The notes under the pieces were generated by a model that was not told the DNA's origin, made no database searches, and saw only the letters and a program-made list of their open reading frames with translations. From Opitutaceae bacterium (GTDB lineage: Bacteria; Verrucomicrobiota; Verrucomicrobiia; Opitutales; Opitutaceae): a stretch of 21,299 nucleotides of DNA. The stretch lies in contig RGAX01000021.1 of the NCBI GenBank assembly GCA_009919985.1, positions 1-21,299 on the forward strand. Reading direction: 5' to 3'. Both the position numbers and the translations under genes were made by a program. Position 1 is the stretch's first letter. Every line of letters starts with the position of its first letter. Positions 15,777-21,299 of the stretch are shown in pieces.

Positions 15777-16997
15777 TTAGGCAGAGGCTGCTTGACCGTT
15801 GGCCGGCGGAAAGGCGCAGCGCTGCAACTTGGCCTGGGCGACATCGTTGGCGAGCCCGACGATTTCGTCGATTAACAGCGTGGGGTCTTCGTCGTAGCGG
15901 AGTTTGAGGAAATTTTCTTTCACCCGCGCGTAGGTCGAAGGATCGGCCATCCACGTGTCGATAATGCGCGCGAAGTCGGCGGCACTTTCAATTTTATTTG
16001 AGGCGGCGCCGTTGCGGAAAAATTTCCACGTGAGCTCTTCCTGCGGCATAATGCCTTGAAAGGCGTTAAAAATAATCGGGCAGCGGAAATGCAGGGCCTT
16101 AGCGCACGTGGTCGTACCGCCTCGCGTCACGATCGCGTCGCTAGCCTGCATGAGCAGGTGGACGACTTCGGAATACCCTTCGAGGTAGCAATTGAACTCG
16201 GGGTTATTCGCGCGCCAGTGCACGAGTTCGTTGTAGGATTGTTTGTTTTTACCGCAAATAACGATGGCTTGGACACGGTCGGCGTATTTCACCAACGTGG
16301 GCAATAATTCGAGGTGCTGGTTGGCCCCGTTGCCCCCGGTTGCAAGAAATACGGTAAAAAGATCCGGCCGCAGCCCGAGACGTTTGACGCGGAAGTTACC
16401 GCGCTCGGCAGGGGTCACAGTCTCGAGGAGCGCGCGGGGCAACATAAGATTGCCGCGCACGCGCGATTTTTCAGGAGCAATACCCGATTTCACCGCAAAA
16501 TCGCGCGCCGTTGGGGTACGCGAAAAATACAGGTCCACGGATGGCTCGATCCAGTTGCGCGAGTAACCCCAACCGCCGGAAAACTCACCGCAATACGTGA
16601 CACAACGCACGCGATTAGCGCCTAGCGTCTCGCGCGCGAGTTGGAAAAAACCGCGGTTCAGGCAGTCATGCACGCTGAGGATCAGGTGAGGTTCATACTC
16701 GCGTAGCACACGGATGAAATAGCTACGACCAAAGGTAACGTCACGGCTGTTGATGTACGAAAGTAGCTCGACGAAGGTGTAAAATGCCGTGTGCAACCAG
16801 GGCGCGACCTTTTGAATGCGGTTGTAAAAGCTGACACCCGCGCGATTCACGAAGGAGGATTTTTCTAACATCTGCTCAATGCGCACATCGACTTCGTGGC
16901 GATAGAGTTGGAAACACCATTCGGCAAACGCTTCAGCTCGGGCATCGTGCCCGCCGCCCGTGGAGGAGGTCAGAATGAGGATGCGAACTTTTGACAT
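15777..16997 (-). CDS. MGDG-synthase/UgtP-like lipid glycosyltransferase (GT28-type)
   Basis: A 406-residue GT-B protein. The N-terminus LILTSSTGGGHDARAEAF (7-24) carries the GGGH start typical of monogalactosyl- and processive glucosyl-diacylglycerol synthases. SVHDCLNRGF (108-117) and CGEFSGGWGYSRNW (136-149) follow. The donor domain has FLATGGNGANQHLE (217-230), AIVICGKN (244-251), TRGGTTTCAKAL (291-302), where related enzymes carry a G-rich UDP-sugar loop, and PQEELTWKFF (318-327). Such enzymes glycosylate membrane lipids from UDP-sugars on the cytoplasmic side. Its place directly after a KAS gene supports a lipid acceptor (inference); diacylglycerol or an oxoamine-derived lipid are both possible. 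The TAA stop sits inside a small CTGCC/GGCAG stem. Confidence 0.9.
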   Translation of the reverse strand: MSKVRILILTSSTGGGHDARAEAFAEWCFQLYRHEVDVRIEQMLEKSSFVNRAGVSFYNRIQKVAPWLHTAFYTFVELLSYINSRDVTFGRSYFIRVLREYEPHLILSVHDCLNRGFFQLARETLGANRVRCVTYCGEFSGGWGYSRNWIEPSVDLYFSRTPTARDFAVKSGIAPEKSRVRGNLMLPRALLETVTPAERGNFRVKRLGLRPDLFTVFLATGGNGANQHLELLPTLVKYADRVQAIVICGKNKQSYNELVHWRANNPEFNCYLEGYSEVVHLLMQASDAIVTRGGTTTCAKALHFRCPIIFNAFQGIMPQEELTWKFFRNGAASNKIESAADFARIIDTWMADPSTYARVKENFLKLRYDEDPTLLIDEIVGLANDVAQAKLQRCAFPPANGQAASA

Positions 16998-17079
16998 GAG
17001 GCGAGGTTATGATTGCAGGCTTAACCCCGCGCGCAGGAGGAGGGGTCGATGCGGGCTGCGACGTTGAGCAAGAACACGT

Positions 17080-18342
17080 TCAACGGACTTGCTTGAACAC
17101 GATGCTCACGTTGGCGCCGCCGAAGCCGCTCACATTATTGAGCGCAAATTTGGGCTGCTGCGAAACCGTGGTACGGATGATATTTAATCCTTCGCACTCG
17201 GGGTCGAGTTGGTTGATGTGCGCGGAGCCAGGCATAAATCCGTCGCGTACAGCGAGGGCGCAAAAACCACTTTCCATCGCTCCAGCCAGAGAAAGGCCAT
17301 GCCCGGTAAGCGCTTTGGTGCTACTGATCGCGGGGCGAGCGCCACTGGGTTGGAAAATCGCGCGCAAGGCCCGCGCCTCTGATGCGTCGCCGATCGGGGT
17401 CGAGGTGGCATGGGCGTTGATGTAATCGATTGCTTCCGGCGCGGTGCCCGTCGAGCGCAAGGCGTTAGTCATGGCCGCCCGAAGACCTAAACCTTCAGGA
17501 TGGGAGATGGCGACGTTGTGACCGTCGGAGGACTGTCCCCAACCCATAACTTCGCAGTAAGGGGTCACGCCACGACGGAGCACTTCGTCTTCGGTTTCGA
17601 GTACAAGGACAACGCCGCCGCCGGTGCCGACAAAGCCGTCGCGCGCGGTATCAAAGGGCCGAGAAGCCGTCGCGGGATCCGTCGAGAGCGACAGAGCGCG
17701 CATGCCCGCGAAGGGCAAAATCGCGTCCATGTTGCCGTCTTCCGCACCCACGACAAACATGCGTTTCTGACGACCCAAAGCGAGGTCGTCATAGGCGAAG
17801 CCCAAAGCGTGGGACGACGAGGCGCACGCAGAGGCAAAGCCACAAGAGGAGCCCTTGATCTTAAAATGAGCCACGAGGTTAAACTGCACCGCGCCCGAGA
17901 TGGAGGCGACAATACCGAGGGGAGAGCAGCGCATGACTCCGAGTTTGTGCATGCGCTCCAACATGTGACCCATGAGGTACGGCGAACCACCCGAGGCGGC
18001 GTACAATCCTGTGGCGTCGTTAGAGACATCGGCTTCGCCCAGTTTGGCGTCGGCGATAGCCTGTTGCATCGCGCACCAGGCGTACACGACGTGCGGCGAC
18101 ATGCCGCGCAGGAGTTCGCGCTTAATCAAAATTCCCGGCGGGAACGTCCAATCTTCCGCGTCTGTGGAAGTGGTGTTAAATCCACGAACCGGAGCAGCGA
18201 CCTTGACTGGAACTTCAGGAGTCTGAAACGGCGGGTAAAGTTCGAGGCCGTGGCGCAGTTCCCGCAGGCTTTGCGTGACCGAAGCCGCATCATTGCCTAT
18301 ACTGGTGATGAAACCGAGGCCGGTAATAAAAACTCTGGGCAT
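17080..18342 (-). CDS. Beta-ketoacyl-ACP synthase (KAS II / FabF-like)
   Basis: A 420-residue condensing enzyme. It begins PRVFITGLGFITSIG; the catalytic triad is complete: Cys173 in GFASACASSSHALG (168-181), His311 in INAHATSTPIGD (308-319) and His348 in STKALTGHGLSLAGA (341-355). It ends LNNVSGFGGANVSIVFK. FabF-type enzymes elongate acyl-ACP with malonyl-ACP. Presence in a glycosyltransferase operon and next to a fused ACP-dehydratase suggests a specialised chain rather than housekeeping fatty acid synthesis (inference). I chose the ATG at 18342 over an in-frame TTG at 18375 because the family start (PRVFITG) follows it at once. It is first in the leftward operon and lies past a strong terminator from the ACP-dehydratase gene, so it needs its own promoter. 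Confidence 0.93.
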   Translation of the reverse strand: MPRVFITGLGFITSIGNDAASVTQSLRELRHGLELYPPFQTPEVPVKVAAPVRGFNTTSTDAEDWTFPPGILIKRELLRGMSPHVVYAWCAMQQAIADAKLGEADVSNDATGLYAASGGSPYLMGHMLERMHKLGVMRCSPLGIVASISGAVQFNLVAHFKIKGSSCGFASACASSSHALGFAYDDLALGRQKRMFVVGAEDGNMDAILPFAGMRALSLSTDPATASRPFDTARDGFVGTGGGVVLVLETEDEVLRRGVTPYCEVMGWGQSSDGHNVAISHPEGLGLRAAMTNALRSTGTAPEAIDYINAHATSTPIGDASEARALRAIFQPSGARPAISSTKALTGHGLSLAGAMESGFCALAVRDGFMPGSAHINQLDPECEGLNIIRTTVSQQPKFALNNVSGFGGANVSIVFKQVR

Positions 18343-18375
18343 GCGTGGTGCAGGTTGAAAAAGCACAGAAATCAA

Positions 18376-18392
18376 GGACTGTCAGCCAGTCC
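18376..18392 (-). promoter_or_regulatory. Leader hairpin upstream of the KAS start
   Basis: GGACTG and CAGTCC form a 6-bp stem with a 5-base loop, 33 bases before the KAS ATG and right next to the alternative TTG. It would lie in the leader of the KAS message. It has no T-run, so a terminator is unlikely; any regulatory role is a guess. Confidence 0.2.
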
Positions 18393-18422
18393 AAGCTTCC
18401 AGGCTAATGTTTAGATTAATGG

Positions 18423-18453
18423 ATAAAATCGAGGTTGAAGTCCACTTGGTCAA
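18423..18453 (-). promoter_or_regulatory. Weak sigma-70-like promoter candidate for the KAS operon
   Basis: On the minus strand TTGACC (18453-18448) is followed after 17 bases by GATTTT, or after 19 bases by TTTTAT. It lies between the intrinsic terminator of the ACP-dehydratase gene and the KAS start, where a promoter is required. The -10 match is poor, so this is only a candidate. Confidence 0.25.
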
Positions 18454-18525
18454 CGCGGGAGATGACCTCCGACTTAAGTGACAATCCAAACGACTTACCC
18501 CGCCATCGCATCTAATAACAATGAA

Positions 18526-18549
18526 AACGGCGGCCCAAAGGCCGCCGTT
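18526..18549 (-). terminator. Intrinsic terminator of the ACP-dehydratase gene
   Basis: AACGGCGGCC and GGCCGCCGTT form a perfect 10-bp GC-rich stem around a 4-base loop, 34 bases after the ACP-dehydratase stop. Reading leftward the stem is followed by a T-rich run (TTTTCATTGTTATT). This is the clearest intrinsic terminator in the window and separates the ACP-dehydratase gene from the KAS operon. Confidence 0.88.
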
Positions 18550-18582
18550 AAGAAACACTAAGGACGTCCGTGAGCCTGAACT

Positions 18583-19566
18583 TTAAGCGCTGGCTGCAGC
18601 CCGAAGAGGCGTCGTACTAGGGGTCGTCGGCTTGATCGTGGCAGCGCCGTTAACTTCAACCGCGGCCGGAGCTGGTGGCGGCACAACGGCTTCGGCATAG
18701 CCAAAGGTCAGCGTAATTTCCTCGGCGATAGCGGCTTTTTCCTGGCCGACACGGATGGCGCCTTCGAAGGTCGCCAAGGGCATTTTCATGCGCTTGGGCT
18801 TGATCGAGAGGGTCAAAATATCACCAGGGCGGCAGACGCGATGCGCGCGCACGCCTTCACAGCCAGTGAAATAGATCATCGAGGAACTGATGACCTTACC
18901 GGGTTCGGGGGTCGCGCCCTCGAGCAAGAACAACACCGCAAGTTGCCCCAGCGCTTCCAACATAATCGAAGCGGGCATCACCGGATTATTCTTAAAATGG
19001 CCTTGGAGAAACAGTTCTTGGCCGGAAATTTTATATTTTCCATTCGCTCCACTGGAGCTCACCGAAGCTTCGTTAAGAAACAAGAAAGGCGGCTGGATGG
19101 GCATTACCGCCGCGATTTGTTCGATCGGCAGAAACTTCGTCGGCTTGGGCAGTGCGAGGCCCCGAATCTTACAATCAATGAACATCTTAACATCGCCGAC
19201 CGTGCGCAGGTTGCGCAGTTCGTCGTTGTTGATGGACATCTGCAAAACGTCCTCCACGAGGATAACGATTTCCATCATCGTAAGCGAATCGATGCCGAGA
19301 TCTTCAATCAGACGAAGATCATCGTCCGCGTCCTTCAGCTTGATGCGAAGGTCGGGCTCGACGAAACGCTCGATAATACCGATGACAACAGCTGGGACAT
19401 GCTCGGGATTACCGGTTTTACGGTATTGCACAGCTGACTCAAAAGCTGAGGGAGAACAACGCTTAAGTGCTTCTCTAAGCGATGCTTCGTCTTCCGGGGC
19501 AAACGGTTTTGGCGCGGCCAAAAACGGTTTAGCGTTACCGGGATTGGGTGTAGCTGCATCTGGCAT
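18583..19566 (-). CDS. Fused acyl carrier protein and FabZ/FabA-like hotdog dehydratase
   Basis: A 327-residue didomain protein. Residues 1-50 are Pro/Ala-rich then helical. About 55-136 is an acyl carrier protein with the phosphopantetheine site EDLGIDSLTMMEI (88-100, Ser94). About 145-295 is a hotdog domain: QELFLQGHFKNNPVMPA (183-199) and IMLEALGQL (201-209) keep the catalytic His (H190) and Glu (E204) of FabZ (His54 and Glu68 in E. coli FabZ), although the PHR of the usual FabZ N-terminus is replaced by PIQP. The tail (296-327) is Pro/Thr/Ala-rich and low complexity. The expected role is dehydration of a 3-hydroxyacyl chain carried on its own or a partner's ACP. It is followed by a strong terminator, so it is probably expressed alone. 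Whether the natural substrate is the oxoamine synthase donor chain is unproven. Confidence 0.93.
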   Translation of the reverse strand: MPDAATPNPGNAKPFLAAPKPFAPEDEASLREALKRCSPSAFESAVQYRKTGNPEHVPAVVIGIIERFVEPDLRIKLKDADDDLRLIEDLGIDSLTMMEIVILVEDVLQMSINNDELRNLRTVGDVKMFIDCKIRGLALPKPTKFLPIEQIAAVMPIQPPFLFLNEASVSSSGANGKYKISGQELFLQGHFKNNPVMPASIMLEALGQLAVLFLLEGATPEPGKVISSSMIYFTGCEGVRAHRVCRPGDILTLSIKPKRMKMPLATFEGAIRVGQEKAAIAEEITLTFGYAEAVVPPPAPAAVEVNGAATIKPTTPSTTPLRAAASA

Positions 19567-19595
19567 TATGGGTTTGTTCTAGGTCTGAGAGCTTG

Positions 19596-19623
19596 AAAGT
19601 AAACCCAATTTCTCAACTGCCAA
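19596..19623 (-). promoter_or_regulatory. Sigma-70-like promoter candidate for the ACP-dehydratase gene
   Basis: On the minus strand TTGGCA (19623-19618, five of six consensus bases) is separated by 16 bases from TACTTT (19601-19596, three of six). The start codon is 29 bases further on, which leaves a short leader. The rest of the 212-base divergent gap (19567-19778) shows no repeat or further strong site. Confidence 0.4.
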
Positions 19624-19778
19624 CCCAAGGCGAACCCCGAGCGAGGCTTCACCCTGTTCTACAAATGAAGAAACCAAACCACTCACGCCTATCGCCGCGC
19701 TTGCCACGCCCAACTAAGGAACCTAACTCACTGCACGCGTCGCGCATCAGCATTAAGCGCGGCCACTCATACTACCGC

Positions 19779-20927
19779 ATGAACGTCCCGGCCCACGCCG
19801 TTCCTACCGTTTACCTCATTACTCATGAGTTTTATCCCGTGCGCGGAGGAATCGCGACATTTGCGGAGGAAATCGCCAAAGCCTCAGCTGGCCTAGGCTA
19901 CAAAATCGAGGTCTGGGCTCAATCCGCTCGGCCTCATGAGGAGAAATCCTGGCCGTTTCGTCTGCGGCGGTTGTCCCTAAAGGGCACGCACGATCTACGG
20001 TGCCAGCTACAACTCGCCCGAGAACTCATCCGCGAGCGACGCCAACTTCGCTACGCTACCGTTTATCTGCCCGAGCCCGGGCCGATGTTGACGATGATGT
20101 TGTTGCAATTTTTTAACGCGTTTCGCCCGCGCCAATTGGTCCTGACCTTTCACGGATCGGAAATTCTGAAATTTGCCGAAAGCCCGCTACGTCGCGCCCT
20201 CGCCCGCCGACTCATCCGCCACGCGACCCGTATTAGCACCCTCACCAATTACACTCAGGAACTTCTCCTCAGCCATTTTCCCGAAGCGGCTGAGAAAATC
20301 TTTCTGACACCTGGGGCCCTGCGCTCGGATTTTGCCGTCGTTCCGCCCAAGTCCACCGCACCCAAAAATAAAATCGTCATTCTGACCGTCGGCCGACTCC
20401 ACCCGCGTAAGGGCCAACTCCTCACCCTCGAAGCCCTTCAACTCCTCGCCCACGCAGATCGAGCCCGGATAGAATATTGGGTCGTCGGCGGCCAAAGCAA
20501 AGAAGGCTACGAGGAAGCGCTCCGCACCGCCGCCGCCAAGACTCCAGACCTCACTGTGCGTTTTCTTGGCAACATTCCCGACCACGAACTCTCCACTGTG
20601 TACGAAGGCGCCGACATCTTCGCCATGACGAGCATCAACCACGGTCATAGCGTGGAAGGCTTCGGCCTTGTCTACCTCGAAGCCGCCGCCCACGGCCTGC
20701 CCGTGGTCGCCCATGAAGTCGGAGGCGTTGCCGAAGCCGTTCAAGATAATGTCACCGGTCTACTCGTGCCGCCGAACCACCCTACCCAGCTCGCCGCCGC
20801 CTTCGAAAAACTCATCCACGACGACACTCTCCGCCAACGCCTAGGCGCCGCCGGTCGCGTTTGGGCCGGCCAAAACCGTTGGGAAAAATCCGCCGCAGCC
20901 CTTTTTCGCCCAGACGAACGCTCATGA
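19779..20927 (+). CDS. GT4-family glycosyltransferase
   Basis: A 382-residue GT-B protein. The N-terminus TVYLITHEFYPVRGGIATFAEE (split here as 10-19 YP and 20-31) is the acceptor-domain start with the G-G-I-A loop; LTFHGSEIL (122-130) follows. The donor domain has ILTVGRLHPRKGQLL (201-215), WVVGGQSKEGYEEAL (234-248) and the EX7E motif VEGFGLVYLEAAAHGLPVV (292-310, E293 and E301), close to mannosyl/glucosyl-transferases such as those acting on phosphatidylinositol or polyprenyl lipids, though the substrate is not certain. I chose ATG at 19779 because an in-frame TTG at 19593 adds a 62-residue Arg/Pro/His-rich stretch unlike any family start. It diverges from the ACP-dehydratase gene, and its stop overlaps the thioesterase ATG by four bases. 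Confidence 0.92.
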   Translation: MNVPAHAVPTVYLITHEFYPVRGGIATFAEEIAKASAGLGYKIEVWAQSARPHEEKSWPFRLRRLSLKGTHDLRCQLQLARELIRERRQLRYATVYLPEPGPMLTMMLLQFFNAFRPRQLVLTFHGSEILKFAESPLRRALARRLIRHATRISTLTNYTQELLLSHFPEAAEKIFLTPGALRSDFAVVPPKSTAPKNKIVILTVGRLHPRKGQLLTLEALQLLAHADRARIEYWVVGGQSKEGYEEALRTAAAKTPDLTVRFLGNIPDHELSTVYEGADIFAMTSINHGHSVEGFGLVYLEAAAHGLPVVAHEVGGVAEAVQDNVTGLLVPPNHPTQLAAAFEKLIHDDTLRQRLGAAGRVWAGQNRWEKSAAALFRPDERS

Positions 20928-21299
20928 TCCAATCTCGGACTCAAGTCACCGTTCGCTACGCCGAAACCGACATGATGGGCATCGTCTACCACGCGAATTA
21001 TCTGCCGTGGTTTGAAATCGGCCGTACGCAGCTTCTTAAAGAACTCGGCCTGCCCTACCGGCAGCTAGAGAGCGACGGCTACCGCCTGCCCGTCCTAGAG
21101 ATTTCCGCCAAATACGCCCGGCCTGCGCTTTATGACGACGTCCTCACGATTGTTACCTATCTGCGCGAGAAACCCCTGATCCGCATCCGTCTCAACTACG
21201 AAATTTTCCGCGGCGAAGAACTCCTGGCCACCGGCGAAAGCGTCCACGCCTTCGTCGATCTCGCCGGCCGTCCCGTAAGACCGCCCGCCAGCGTCGTCA
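20924..21299 (+). CDS. YbgC/4HBT-type acyl-CoA thioesterase, 3' end cut by window edge
   Basis: Translation from ATG 20924 gives 125 residues before the window ends, so the C-terminus is missing. It starts IQSRTQVTVRYAETDMMGIV, then YHANYLPWFEIGRTQLLKEL, the signature of hotdog thioesterases of the YbgC/FadM type (T-D-x-x-G-x-V-Y-H, with Asp16 the catalytic candidate, and E-x-x-R later). Family members hydrolyse acyl-CoA or acyl-ACP thioesters, often short or hydroxy acyl chains. It is joined to the GT4 gene by an ATGA overlap. In many bacteria YbgC sits with tol-pal genes; here it follows a glycosyltransferase near the ACP-dehydratase, so release or editing of acyl chains is plausible but unproven. 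Confidence 0.9.
   Translation, partial: MIQSRTQVTVRYAETDMMGIVYHANYLPWFEIGRTQLLKELGLPYRQLESDGYRLPVLEISAKYARPALYDDVLTIVTYLREKPLIRIRLNYEIFRGEELLATGESVHAFVDLAGRPVRPPASVV

Noticed and set aside
16998..17079. Hairpin ACCCC/GGGGT in the gap before the GT28-like gene
   Set aside because: Only five base pairs with a 13-base loop and no T-run, easily expected by chance.
17500..18414. A long 304-codon open frame on the plus strand
   Set aside because: It lies antisense over the KAS gene, whose frame carries a full family signature; the plus-strand translation is basic, low in family motifs and looks like a shadow.
17080..19566. Aryl polyene or flexirubin pigment cluster
   Set aside because: No ammonia lyase, ketoreductase or acyltransferase partner is seen, and only one KAS is present, so the set does not match that type.
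18890..19582. A 230-codon plus-strand open frame across the ACP-dehydratase gene
   Set aside because: It is antisense to a protein with clear ACP and FabZ motifs; its own translation matches no recognisable fold.
1..21299. tRNA, rRNA, CRISPR arrays, insertion sequences or direct repeats
   Set aside because: No tRNA-like cloverleaf, regular short repeat spacing, transposase motif or terminal inverted repeat was noticed on reading; the only repeated stretches are from paralogous genes.

Overview
The window looks like a chromosomal segment of a Gram-negative, moderately GC-rich bacterium. It is packed with envelope-glycan and lipid-modification genes and has no ribosomal, tRNA or transposon sequence. 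Verrucomicrobiota (Opitutales-like) is my best guess from the style of the genes, but nothing in the DNA proves it. Fifteen protein genes are supported; the first and last run off the window edges.

Left half (1-12.1 kb): six multi-spanning GT-C/ArnT-like membrane proteins of two paralogous types are interleaved on both strands. Type A has a GYDxxYY motif, a WEGYPGA motif and a C-terminal soluble beta-rich domain: 1-1201(-), 5231-6841(-), 8411-9964(+). Type B has SDSSGYLN and a C-terminal RWD motif: 1244-2752(+), 2734-4215(+), 6924-8414(+). The A(-)|B(+) head-to-head arrangement occurs twice (about 1.2 kb and 6.9 kb), which suggests segmental duplication. A class I methyltransferase (4251-5234) is coupled to one type A gene. 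The 6924-12146 operon (B, A, GT4, exported double-VOC protein) has overlaps or very short gaps at every junction.

Right half (12.2-21.3 kb): a lipid-type gene set. It holds an alpha-oxoamine synthase (12265-13464, +), a beta-ketoacyl-ACP synthase (17080-18342, -), a fused acyl carrier protein-FabZ-like dehydratase (18583-19566, -), an MGDG-synthase-like lipid glycosyltransferase (15777-16997, -), three GT4 glycosyltransferases, and a hotdog thioesterase at the right edge. A strong intrinsic terminator (18526-18549) separates the ACP-dehydratase gene from the KAS-GT28-GT4-GT4 operon.

How they may work together (inference): the ACP-dehydratase and KAS build or modify an acyl chain. The oxoamine synthase condenses an acyl thioester with an amino acid into a sphingoid-like amino-ketone. 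The GT28 and GT4 enzymes glycosylate the lipid or assemble a sugar chain at the cytoplasmic face. The GT-C proteins could add polyprenyl-linked sugars on the periplasmic side. The product is not identifiable from sequence alone.
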